A stretch of DNA of 64,000 nt, from positions 5,518,001 through 5,582,000 of the forward strand of contig NZ_JACHDP010000001.1 of NCBI RefSeq assembly GCF_014201145.1, in the 5' to 3' direction. Both the position numbers and the translations under genes were made by a program. The stretch comes from Micromonospora parathelypteridis (GTDB lineage: Bacteria > Actinomycetota > Actinomycetes > Mycobacteriales > Micromonosporaceae). The notes below the pieces were generated by a model. The model had not been told where the DNA came from. It saw nothing but the letters and a program-made list of their open reading frames with translations, and ran no database searches. Position 1 is the first letter of the stretch, and each line of letters starts with the position of its first letter. Below are positions 44,043 to 51,634 of this stretch, piece after piece.

Positions 44043-45848
44043 GTGATCCGTACCCACAATGCCGGAAGCCTGCGCGCCGCGGACGCCGGCTCGACGGTGA
44101 CGCTCGCCGGGTGGGTGGCCCGCCGTCGCGACCACGGCGGAGTCATCTTCGTCGACCTGCGCGACGGCTCCGGCGTCGTCCAGGTGGTGTTCCGCGAGGA
44201 GGACGCGCACGCGCTGCGCAACGAGTTCTGCGTGAAGGTCGTCGGTGAGGTGACCCGCCGGCCGGCCGGCAACGAGAACCCGGAGCTGCCCACCGGTGAG
44301 GTCGAGGTGACCGTCGTCGAGCTGGAGGTGCTCTCCGAGGCGGCGCCACTGCCGCTGCCGGTGGACGACCAGGTCGAGGCGGGCGACGACATCCGGCTCA
44401 AGTACCGCTACCTGGACCTGCGTCGCAGCGGCCCGGCGAACGCGCTGCGGCTGCGCTCGCGCGCCAGCCACCTCGCCCGGGGTGTGCTGCACGAGCGGGA
44501 CTTCCTGGAGATCGAGACGCCGACGCTGACCCGGTCGACGCCCGAGGGTGCCCGCGACTTCCTGGTCCCGGTGCGGCTGCAGCCCGGCAGCTGGTACGCG
44601 CTGCCGCAGTCGCCGCAGCTGTTCAAGCAGCTGCTGATGGTGGGCGGCATGGAGCGGTATTACCAGATTGCCCGCTGCTACCGCGACGAGGACTTCCGCG
44701 CCGACCGGCAGCCCGAGTTCACCCAGCTCGACATCGAGATGTCGTTCGTCACCGAGGACGACGTGATCGACCTCGGTGAGGCGATCGTCTCGACGCTGTG
44801 GAAGGACCTGGCCGGGCACGAGATCTCCGGGCCGATCCCGCGGATCACCTGGCACGACGCCATGGCCCGGTACGGCTCCGACAAGCCGGACCTGCGCTAC
44901 GGCGTCGAGCTGACCGAGCTGACCGACTACCTGCGCGGCACCGAGTTCCGGGTCTTCGCTGGCGCGATCGACGCGGGCGGTTACGTCGGCGCGGTCGTGA
45001 TGCCGGGCGGCGCGGCGCAGAGCCGCAAGGAACTGGACGGTTGGCAGGACTGGGCCAAGGCGCGTGGCGCGCGCGGCCTCGCGTACGTGGTCCTGGACGC
45101 CGAGACCGGCGAGGCGCGCGGCCCGGTGGCCAAGAACCTCTCCGCCGAGCACCTGGGTGGGCTCGCCGACGCGGTCGGCGCCAAGCCGGGCGACGCGGTC
45201 TTCTTCGCCGCCAGCACCACCACCCGGGAGGCGCAGGAACTGCTCGGCGCGGCCCGGGTCGAGATCGCCAAGCGGTCCGGGCTGATCGACGAGAGCGCCT
45301 GGGCGTTCTGCTGGGTGGTCGACGCGCCGATGTTCGAGCGCACGGACGAGGGCGGGTGGACGGCCGTGCACCACCCGTTCACCTCGCCGAACGCCGAGTG
45401 GGTCGACCGGTTCGAGGAGGCCCCGGACCGCGCCCTGGCGTACGCGTACGACATCGTCTGCAACGGCAACGAGATCGGCGGTGGGTCGATCCGTATCCAC
45501 CGGGGTGACGTGCAGAAGCGGGTCTTCGACCTGCTCGGCATCACGCCCGAAGAGGCGCAGGACAAGTTCGGTTTCCTGCTGGAGGCGTTCAAGTACGGCG
45601 CCCCGCCGCACGGCGGCATCGCCTTCGGCTGGGACCGGGTGTGCATGCTGCTCGCCGGCGCCGACTCGATCCGTGAGGTCATCGCCTTCCCGAAGACCCG
45701 GGGCGGGTTCGACCCGCTGACCAGCGCGCCGACGCCGATCACCGCCCAGCAGCGCACCGAGGCCGGCATCGACGCCAAGCCCAAGCCCCCGGCCATCGCC
45801 CACACCGGCACGGCGGGAGCAGCGGCCCCGGTAGCAGACCCGGTCTAA
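44043..45848 (+). CDS. aspS: aspartyl-tRNA synthetase
   Basis: 601 residues. It opens with an OB-fold anticodon domain ([20 protein letters not shown]), then class II motif 2 ([19 protein letters not shown]), the bacterial insertion domain and motif 3 ([14 protein letters not shown]). The GTG at 44043 lies nine bases after GAGGAG; a TTG nine bases upstream is possible but leaves no room for that site. A Pro/Ala-rich tail ends the protein. In actinobacteria without AsnRS or GlnRS, such enzymes often charge both tRNA-Asp and tRNA-Asn. Confidence 0.95.
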   Translation: MIRTHNAGSLRAADAGSTVTLAGWVARRRDHGGVIFVDLRDGSGVVQVVFREEDAHALRNEFCVKVVGEVTRRPAGNENPELPTGEVEVTVVELEVLSEAAPLPLPVDDQVEAGDDIRLKYRYLDLRRSGPANALRLRSRASHLARGVLHERDFLEIETPTLTRSTPEGARDFLVPVRLQPGSWYALPQSPQLFKQLLMVGGMERYYQIARCYRDEDFRADRQPEFTQLDIEMSFVTEDDVIDLGEAIVSTLWKDLAGHEISGPIPRITWHDAMARYGSDKPDLRYGVELTELTDYLRGTEFRVFAGAIDAGGYVGAVVMPGGAAQSRKELDGWQDWAKARGARGLAYVVLDAETGEARGPVAKNLSAEHLGGLADAVGAKPGDAVFFAASTTTREAQELLGAARVEIAKRSGLIDESAWAFCWVVDAPMFERTDEGGWTAVHHPFTSPNAEWVDRFEEAPDRALAYAYDIVCNGNEIGGGSIRIHRGDVQKRVFDLLGITPEEAQDKFGFLLEAFKYGAPPHGGIAFGWDRVCMLLAGADSIREVIAFPKTRGGFDPLTSAPTPITAQQRTEAGIDAKPKPPAIAHTGTAGAAAPVADPV

Positions 45849-45860
45849 CCCCACCGGCCC

Positions 45861-45910
45861 GGCCCGGTCCGGCCCGGTCCGGCCCGGTCTGGCCCGGTCT
45901 GGCCCGGTCT
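45861..45910. repeat. five 10-base tandem repeats after aspS
   Basis: GGCCCGGTCC twice and GGCCCGGTCT three times in a row, with a partial unit before. They start 13 bases after the aspS stop and run up to palindrome C. No function is known. Confidence 0.9.
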
Positions 45911-45916
45911 GGCGCA

Positions 45917-45992
45917 TGATCGACTTCATATCGCCGATGTCGCGGTGTCCGGTTGCTCGGATGCCGCGATGTCGCCGATCTGGAGTCGATCA
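45917..45992. repeat. long extragenic palindrome C
   Basis: Two 34-base arms (starting TGATCGAC, ending GTCGATCA) match at 27 positions around an 8-base loop. The gap 45849-46130 holds no gene; it also has a direct repeat CCGCACGACGCGC at 46014-46026 and 46036-46048. Confidence 0.75.
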
Positions 45993-46130
45993 CGACCGCC
46001 TGGTCTTCTCGCGCCGCACGACGCGCGGACGCGGGCCGCACGACGCGCACACGCCGGGGCCCGCGCTCCGGCGTGTCGCTCGTTAACCTCACGATCGACG
46101 TAGGCGGTGTGGTGGGGGGAGTGGGTCGGC

Positions 46131-46943
46131 GTGCGGATGCTCGTTGTGGGGGGTAGTGGGTTACTCGGACGCGCGGTGTGTCGGCGGGCCGTCGACGCCG
46201 GGCTGTCGGTTGTCGGGACCTTTCACTCCAGTGAGATCTCGGTGCCGGACGTCGCGGCGCGTCGGCTGGACGTGACCGACCGGACCGCCGTGCGCACGCT
46301 GGTCGCCGAGGTGCGGCCGGACGCCGTGGTCGGAACCCCCTACCGGTACGACGACTGGGCGGTCACCGCCGACGGGGCCGCACACGTGGCGGTCGCCGCC
46401 GCCGAGGTGGGTGCCCGGCTGGTGCACGTGTCCAGTGACGCGCTGCACGCCGGCCGTCCCACGCCGTACGCCGACGACGACCCGCCCACCCCGGTGCACG
46501 CGTACGGCGCTGCGAAGGCGGCGGCGGAGACCGCCGTGCGGGCGATCGACCCGGGCGCGGCGCTGGTGCGTACCTCGCTGATCCTGGGGGAGGGCAGCAA
46601 GCAGATCCAGCTCTGCCGGGACGCGCTCGCCGGCCGGGGCGCCCTGTTCACCGACGAGTTCCGCTGCCCGGTCGACGTCACCGACCTGGCCGACGCCGTA
46701 CTGGAGTTGGCCACCTCGTCGTACGCGGGTCTGCTCAACGTGGCCGGCTCCGATGCCGTGAGCCGGGCTGACCTGGGTCTGCTGGTCGCGCAGCGGTTCG
46801 GCCTGGACGCCGCCGGGCTCAAGACCACCACCGGCGCCGCGACCGGCCTGGCCCGTCCCCTCGACGTACGCCTCGACTGCTCCCGTGCCGCCAACCTGCT
46901 GCGGACCCGGCTGCGGGGGGTGCGCGAACTCCTGGCGCTCTGA
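46131..46943 (+). CDS. NAD-dependent sugar-nucleotide reductase-like (RmlD-type) protein
   Basis: 270 residues. MLVVGGSGLLGRAVCRRA is the Rossmann dinucleotide motif; VHVSSDALHAG and YGAAKAAAE give the S/T and YxxxK catalytic residues of extended SDR enzymes such as dTDP-4-dehydrorhamnose reductase. No rhamnose or other sugar-biosynthesis neighbours are present, so the specific reaction is uncertain. The GTG at 46131 is preferred because of a GGGGAG ribosome site; an ATG two codons later is possible. One base after the stop begins a perfect 53-bp palindrome. Confidence 0.78.
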   Translation: MRMLVVGGSGLLGRAVCRRAVDAGLSVVGTFHSSEISVPDVAARRLDVTDRTAVRTLVAEVRPDAVVGTPYRYDDWAVTADGAAHVAVAAAEVGARLVHVSSDALHAGRPTPYADDDPPTPVHAYGAAKAAAETAVRAIDPGAALVRTSLILGEGSKQIQLCRDALAGRGALFTDEFRCPVDVTDLADAVLELATSSYAGLLNVAGSDAVSRADLGLLVAQRFGLDAAGLKTTTGAATGLARPLDVRLDCSRAANLLRTRLRGVRELLAL

Positions 46944-46944
46944 G

Positions 46945-46997
46945 ATCGACGCACACTTCCTATGCACAAGACTTGTGCATAGGAAGTGTGCGTCGAT
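46945..46997. promoter_or_regulatory. perfect 53-bp palindrome: operator of the ArsR/MFS operon
   Basis: Two 26-base arms are exact reverse complements around a single A at 46971. Ends are ATCGACGCACAC and GTGTGCGTCGAT; the core is TATGCACAAG-A-CTTGTGCATA. It begins one base after a stop codon and ends 11 bases before the ArsR-type start. It can serve as binding site for the regulator and, when transcribed from upstream, as a 26-bp terminator hairpin. Confidence 0.85.
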
Positions 46998-47002
46998 ATT
47001 GT
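46973..47002 (+). promoter_or_regulatory. putative promoter in the palindrome's right arm
   Basis: TTGTGC (46973-46978) as -35 and TATTGT (46997-47002, TANNNT) as -10, 18 bases apart. The -10 ends six bases before the ATG at 47009, so the mRNA should be leaderless. A protein on the palindrome would occlude the promoter. Confidence 0.5.
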
Positions 47003-47008
47003 GCTGTC

Positions 47009-47626
47009 ATGGCGAACGACGAAGTGACCCCGCGGCCTGCGCCGCGTGAGGTACGGATCGACAAGCGGCAGGTCCGGGTGCTGGCGCACCCGCTGCGGAT
47101 GCGGTTGGTCGGAGCCCTGCGCGTGAAGGGGCCAGCCACCGCCACCACCCTCGCGGAACTGCTCGGCACCAACACCGGTGCGACCAGCTACCACCTGCGC
47201 CAACTCGCCGAGGTCGGGCTGGTCATCGAGGACCCCGACCGGGGCAGCGGGCGGCAGCGCTGGTGGCAGGCCGCGCACGACGTCACCAACTGGGAGCCGA
47301 CCGACTTCGACGACGACCCCGACGCCCGGGCCGCGATCGAGTGGATCCAGGGCGACCAGGTACGCCTCCTCGTCGAGACCGCCGAACGCTGGTTCGCCAG
47401 CCAGCACGAGTGGTCGCCCGCCTGGCGGGACGGCTTCGGTATGAGCGACATCTTCATGACCATCCCACCGGCCCGGCTGGAGGAGCTCAAGGCGGAGGTG
47501 TGGCAGGTGCTGGAGCGGTACCACCGCGAGGCCGGCCCCGTCGACTCCGCTGATTCCGTCGACCAGGAGGCCCGCCCGGTGCAGGTCTTCCTGGCCGCGT
47601 ACCCGCTGCGCGAGGGCCTCCAATGA
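47009..47626 (+). CDS. ArsR-type winged-helix transcriptional regulator
   Basis: 205 residues. The helix-turn-helix at about 15-75 (VRVLAHPLRMRLVGALRVK, TTLAELLGTNTGATSYHLRQL) is of the ArsR/SmtB or HTH_20 type. No metal-binding Cys cluster (CxC or CVC) is seen, so metal sensing is unlikely; a helical C-terminal half may bind another ligand. The ATG at 47009 fits a leaderless mRNA from the palindrome promoter; a longer frame through the palindrome is rejected. Its stop overlaps the MFS gene start, so it likely represses that exporter and itself. Confidence 0.88.
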   Translation: MANDEVTPRPAPREVRIDKRQVRVLAHPLRMRLVGALRVKGPATATTLAELLGTNTGATSYHLRQLAEVGLVIEDPDRGSGRQRWWQAAHDVTNWEPTDFDDDPDARAAIEWIQGDQVRLLVETAERWFASQHEWSPAWRDGFGMSDIFMTIPPARLEELKAEVWQVLERYHREAGPVDSADSVDQEARPVQVFLAAYPLREGLQ

Positions 47627-48921
47627 GCGCGCTGACCGTACGCCAGGTCCGGCGTCGCTACCTGACGCTCTACGGCCTGCGTTGGCTGCCCACGGGTCTG
47701 ATGATCCCGGTGATGATCCTGCTGATGCAGGAGCGTGGCCTGTCGCTTCCGCAGATCGGCCTGGTCGGCACCGCGCAGGGGCTGCTCGTGCTCGCGCTGG
47801 AACTGCCGACCGGCGGCCTTGCCGACGCCCTCGGCCGCAGACCGGTGCTGCTCGCCGCCGGAGCGATCAACCTCGCCTCGCTGGCGCTGTTCGCGGTGGC
47901 CGACTCGTTCGCGCTGTTCTTCCTGGTCTGGGCGTTGCAGGGGATCTACCGGGCGTTGGACAGCGGCCCATTGGAGTCCTGGTACGTCGATGCCACCCTG
48001 GCCGCCGACCCGGAGGCCGAATACGAGCGGGGCCTCGGGTACGCCGGCACCGTCGTCGGCGGTGCCATCGGCGGCGGCGCGTTGCTCAGCGGTGGCCTGA
48101 TCGCACTCGGTCCGATCGGGCCGGTCACCGCGCTCACGGTGCCGGTGCTGGCTGCCATCCTCGCGCAGGCGTTCGCCTTGATCGCGCTGGTCGTCCTGCT
48201 GGTCGAGCAGCGGCCGGCCACCGGATTCGCGGCCATGCGGGCCTCGGTGGCCCAGGCGCCCAAGATGATCGGCGAGGCGATCGGGTTGCTGCGCCGCTCC
48301 CGGGTGCTGCTGGCCCTGGTCGCGGTGGAGCTGTTCTGGGGCTTCGGCATGGTCACCTTCGAGTCGCTGCTGCCGGTACGGCTCGCCGAGGTCATCGGCA
48401 ACCCGGAACGCGCCGCCGCGCTGCTCGGGCCCGCCAACTCGGCTGCCTGGATCGCCTCGGCTGCCGGCGCGGCACTGACCCCGCTGCTGCTGCGCTGGCT
48501 GGGCGCCGCGCCGGGCGCGGCCCTGCTGCGCATCCTGCAGGGGGTGACGGTGGTCGGAATGGGGCTGCTCGCCGGGCCGGTCGGCGTGCTCGTGGCCTAC
48601 CTGGCCTGCTACGCCGTGCACGGCGCGTCCAACCCGCTGCACAGTGGCCTGTTGCACCGGCAGGTCGACGGCCCGTACCGGACCAGCGTGCTCTCCCTGA
48701 ACTCGATGATGGCGCAGCCGGCCGGTGCGCTCGGCGGGGTGGTCCTGACGGCGCTCGCCGCCGCCACCAGCGTCGGCACCGCCATGGTGGTCGGCGCTGT
48801 GGTGCTGGCCGCGGCCGCACCGCTCTACCTGCCGGCCTGGCGGGCCGGCCGCCGGGTCGCCGCGGTCCCGACCGACCCGCCCGTGGCCCCCGCACCCGCC
48901 GAGCAGCACGCGAGCCGTTAG
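47623..48921 (+). CDS. MFS transporter cotranscribed with an ArsR-type regulator
   Basis: 432 residues with about twelve transmembrane helices. The motif-A-like loop is GGLADALGRRPVLL between helices 2 and 3. It resembles the tetracycline/macrolide-type efflux proteins (DHA1-like) of actinobacteria, but the substrate is not known. The start overlaps the regulator's stop (ATGA), and the stop is 7 bases from a convergent GNAT gene. Confidence 0.85.
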   Translation: MSALTVRQVRRRYLTLYGLRWLPTGLMIPVMILLMQERGLSLPQIGLVGTAQGLLVLALELPTGGLADALGRRPVLLAAGAINLASLALFAVADSFALFFLVWALQGIYRALDSGPLESWYVDATLAADPEAEYERGLGYAGTVVGGAIGGGALLSGGLIALGPIGPVTALTVPVLAAILAQAFALIALVVLLVEQRPATGFAAMRASVAQAPKMIGEAIGLLRRSRVLLALVAVELFWGFGMVTFESLLPVRLAEVIGNPERAAALLGPANSAAWIASAAGAALTPLLLRWLGAAPGAALLRILQGVTVVGMGLLAGPVGVLVAYLACYAVHGASNPLHSGLLHRQVDGPYRTSVLSLNSMMAQPAGALGGVVLTALAAATSVGTAMVVGAVVLAAAAPLYLPAWRAGRRVAAVPTDPPVAPAPAEQHASR

Positions 48922-48928
48922 GGGCTGA

Positions 48929-49669
48929 TCAGGCGAGGCGGATCGAGGTCAGGTGGTGGGTGTTGGTGAAACCGAGACGCCGGTAGAGGCGTACCGCCCC
49001 GACGTTCTCCGGGTAGACGCCGAGCCCGACGGTGTCGTGGCGGGCCAGCAGCGCCCGGGTCATTCCGGCGGTGAGCGCCGCGCCCAACCCGCGCCCTCGC
49101 TGGTCGGGGGCGACGGTCAGGCCGGCGAGGAAGCCGATGTCGCCCCGACTGCGGTCCGCCCCGCAGGCCACGAGTCGGTCGTCGGCCCGGATGCCGTACC
49201 AGTCCACCACCCGCGGGTCGCCCGGACGGGAGGTGGAGGTCGGGAACGCCTCGTCGATCAGGGCTTCCAGCGCCGGGTTGTCGGCGGCGGTGAGGCGTAC
49301 CACCCGCTGCTCGTCCGGCTGCTCGGGCGGGGGCGTGCCGGTCCAGAGGAAGTCCCAGTCGCCGTGCCGGCTCACCGTCAGCCGATCCGACAGGAGCTCA
49401 CGACCGTGCCGGGGCAGGTGCAGCGACTGCCCCGGGCGCAGCACCCCGTCGGCGACCAGCGCGGCACAGATCTCGATCGCCGGCTCGGCCGGGCCGATCG
49501 CGTCGCCGCCGTTGCTGTGCTCGGGCGGGAACACCCAGAGCACCGCACCGTCGCGCTGGTAGCCGCGTGCCTCCAGGCCACGCCAGAGCGCCGCCCTGGC
49601 GTACGGGTGGTGGCCGGCGGCGGCCAGGACGGCGTCCCGGCCCTGGAGCACCCGGTCGTCGATGATCAT
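48929..49669 (-). CDS. GNAT-family N-acetyltransferase
   Basis: 246 residues. A poorly conserved N-terminal domain (about 1-120) precedes the GNAT fold, whose acetyl-CoA pyrophosphate loop is VAPDQRGRGLGAALT and whose final strand is LGVYPENVGAVRLYRRLGF. It transfers an acetyl group to an unknown amine. The ATG at 49669 is chosen since codons upstream are unconserved and a TAAGCT -10 lies seven bases before it. Confidence 0.82.
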   Translation of the reverse strand: MIIDDRVLQGRDAVLAAAGHHPYARAALWRGLEARGYQRDGAVLWVFPPEHSNGGDAIGPAEPAIEICAALVADGVLRPGQSLHLPRHGRELLSDRLTVSRHGDWDFLWTGTPPPEQPDEQRVVRLTAADNPALEALIDEAFPTSTSRPGDPRVVDWYGIRADDRLVACGADRSRGDIGFLAGLTVAPDQRGRGLGAALTAGMTRALLARHDTVGLGVYPENVGAVRLYRRLGFTNTHHLTSIRLA

Positions 49670-49676
49670 GGTGTCG

Positions 49677-49682
49677 AGCTTA
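49677..49682 (-). promoter_or_regulatory. putative -10 of the GNAT gene
   Basis: TAAGCT on the minus strand ends seven bases before the GNAT ATG; no ribosome site is present, so the mRNA may be leaderless. Confidence 0.4.
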
Positions 49683-49808
49683 GGAGTCGGGTTCCGGCGC
49701 GACCGTGAGGGGGCACCCGACATACCCGATCCACGGTGGAGATTGGCGAGCCGACCGATTGGGTACATCACGCGCCGACCTACTGGGAACCCCCACCGGA
49801 GGACCGAC

Positions 49809-50021
49809 ATGCTCGCCATTCTCGCTGCCATCGTCTTTGGCTTCGCCCTGCTGATCGACCTGCTCAACACAAACTTCGGAGCACCGGACCTGTTCAACTG
49901 GAACACTCTCGTGCTCATCGGGCTGCTTCTGCTCTCCCTCTACCTGGGCGGCGTGGGCAGCGGCCCGCGCGGCGGCGGCGGTGGCCGCTGGTACCGGGGC
50001 CGGCGCCCCGGGCGTGGCTGA
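49809..50021 (+). CDS. small two-helix membrane protein
   Basis: 70 residues. Two hydrophobic helices (about 1-20 and 30-48) are separated by [13 protein letters not shown], and the tail is a Gly/Arg-rich cytoplasmic stretch. GGAGG six bases before the ATG supports translation; a longer upstream frame is not needed. It resembles small hypothetical membrane proteins of actinobacteria; no function is known. It is divergent from the GNAT gene. Confidence 0.65.
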   Translation: MLAILAAIVFGFALLIDLLNTNFGAPDLFNWNTLVLIGLLLLSLYLGGVGSGPRGGGGGRWYRGRRPGRG

Positions 50022-50082
50022 CCGGAACCGATCACCGGTGGCGGGCCCACGGCGCGATTCCGGCGTCGTGGGCCCGGCCCGG

Positions 50083-50088
50083 TACTGT
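50083..50088 (+). promoter_or_regulatory. putative -10 of rarA
   Basis: TACTGT (TANNNT) ends seven bases before the ATG at 50096, and no ribosome site is seen, so rarA may be expressed from a leaderless mRNA. Confidence 0.4.
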
Positions 50089-50095
50089 CTTCGTG

Positions 50096-51634
50096 ATGGA
50101 GTCCGACGCCCTCTTCTCCCTCGGTGAACCCGCCGGGTCGCGCAGCGCGCCCGTCGGTCCCGCCGGTGTCGACGGCTTCACCGCGGTGGCCGACGACTCG
50201 CCCCTGCCCGTCCGGATGCGCCCGGTCACCCTCGACGAGTTGGTCGGGCAGAACCACCTGCTCGCCCCCGGCGCCCCACTGCGGCAGCTGGTCTCCGGCG
50301 GCGCCCCGATGTCGGTGATCCTCTGGGGCCCGCCGGGCAGCGGCAAGACCACCATCGCGCACCTGGTGGCCGGGGCGACCGACCGCCGCTTCGTCGCCAT
50401 GTCGGCGCTCTCCGCCGGCGTCAAGGACGTACGGGCGGTGATCGAGGCGGCCCGTCGCCAGCGCCGCTCGGGCGGCCCGCAGACCGTGCTCTTCATCGAC
50501 GAGGTGCACCGGTTCAGCAAGACCCAACAGGATTCGCTGCTCGCCGCGGTCGAGGACCGTACGGTCACGTTGCTGGCGGCGACCACCGAGAATCCGTACT
50601 TCTCGGTCATCTCTCCGCTGCTGTCGCGGTGCGTGCTGCTCACCCTGCAACCGCTGGACGACGAGGCGGTGCGGGGCCTGCTGCGCCGCGCGGTCGCCGA
50701 CAAGCGTGGCCTGGACGGCCTGCTCACCCTGACCGCCGAGGCCGAGGACCACCTGGTCCGACTCGCCGCCGGCGACGTCCGCAAGGCCCTCACCGCGCTG
50801 GAGGCGGCGGCGGCCTCCGCCACGGCGCTCGGCGGCGGGCGGATCGACCTGGCCACCGCCGAGCAGGCGGTCGACGTGGCGGCGGTGCGCTACGACCGCG
50901 ACGGCGACGCCCACTACGACGTGGTGAGCGCCTTCATCAAGAGCATGCGCGGCTCGGACGTGGACGCCGCGGTGCACTGGCTGGCCCGCATGCTGGTCGC
51001 CGGTGAGGACGCCCGGTTCATCGCCCGCCGCCTGGTCATCTTCGCCAGTGAGGACGTGGGCATGGCCGACCCCGCTGCCCTGAGCGTCGCCACCGCCGCC
51101 GCGCACGCCGTCGAGTACGTCGGGCTGCCCGAAGCGCAGCTCAACCTGGCCCAAGCGGTGATCCACCTGGCCACCGCGCCCAAGTCGAACTCGGCCACCA
51201 CCGCCATCGGCACCGCGATCGCCGACGTCCGGGCGGGTCGCGGTGGCCCGGTGCCGCGCGGGCTGCGCGACGCGCACTACGCTGGCGCCCGAGGACTGGG
51301 CCACGGCACGGGCTACCGCTACCCGCACGACGACCAGCGCGGCGTGGTCACCCAGCAGTACGTCCCGGACGACCTGGTGGGCACCGACTACTACCAGCCC
51401 AGCCCACACGGCGCGGAACGTGCGGTGGCCACCCGGCTGCCGCTGCTGCGCCGGATCGTGCGTGGCCTGCCGGCCCCGCCGGCCCGTCCGCAGACTCCGA
51501 CAGCCGAGCCGCCGGTAACGGCGCAGACCGCATCGGCGCTTTCTGACGAGATCGGTCACCCGACGACGGGCGCGGGCGCCCCCGGCACGACGCAGGACAG
51601 CGGCGCGGAAGCCGCAGGAGAGGGTCAACAGTGA
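50096..51634 (+). CDS. rarA: replication-associated recombination protein RarA (MgsA)
   Basis: 512 residues. AAA+ motifs: Walker [13 protein letters not shown] (about 77-88), Walker [12 protein letters not shown], sensor 1 [13 protein letters not shown] and the RarA-specific [11 protein letters not shown]; the C-terminal MgsA domain includes [20 protein letters not shown]. It acts at stalled replication forks as a tetrameric ATPase. A GTG one codon upstream is an alternative start. An Ala/Pro/Thr-rich tail (about 460-512) is extra. Its stop overlaps the start of the large disordered protein. Confidence 0.93.
   Translation: MESDALFSLGEPAGSRSAPVGPAGVDGFTAVADDSPLPVRMRPVTLDELVGQNHLLAPGAPLRQLVSGGAPMSVILWGPPGSGKTTIAHLVAGATDRRFVAMSALSAGVKDVRAVIEAARRQRRSGGPQTVLFIDEVHRFSKTQQDSLLAAVEDRTVTLLAATTENPYFSVISPLLSRCVLLTLQPLDDEAVRGLLRRAVADKRGLDGLLTLTAEAEDHLVRLAAGDVRKALTALEAAAASATALGGGRIDLATAEQAVDVAAVRYDRDGDAHYDVVSAFIKSMRGSDVDAAVHWLARMLVAGEDARFIARRLVIFASEDVGMADPAALSVATAAAHAVEYVGLPEAQLNLAQAVIHLATAPKSNSATTAIGTAIADVRAGRGGPVPRGLRDAHYAGARGLGHGTGYRYPHDDQRGVVTQQYVPDDLVGTDYYQPSPHGAERAVATRLPLLRRIVRGLPAPPARPQTPTAEPPVTAQTASALSDEIGHPTTGAGAPGTTQDSGAEAAGEGQQ

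Noticed and set aside
43098..45929. 943-codon minus-strand open frame over DUF998 and aspS
   Set aside because: It runs opposite aspS and in another frame of the DUF998 gene; the composition is typical of a GC shadow, with no motif.
46973..47008. Upstream start that would extend the ArsR-type regulator through the palindrome arm
   Set aside because: The extra 12 residues have no homology to the family, and the palindrome/promoter geometry fits a leaderless start at 47009.
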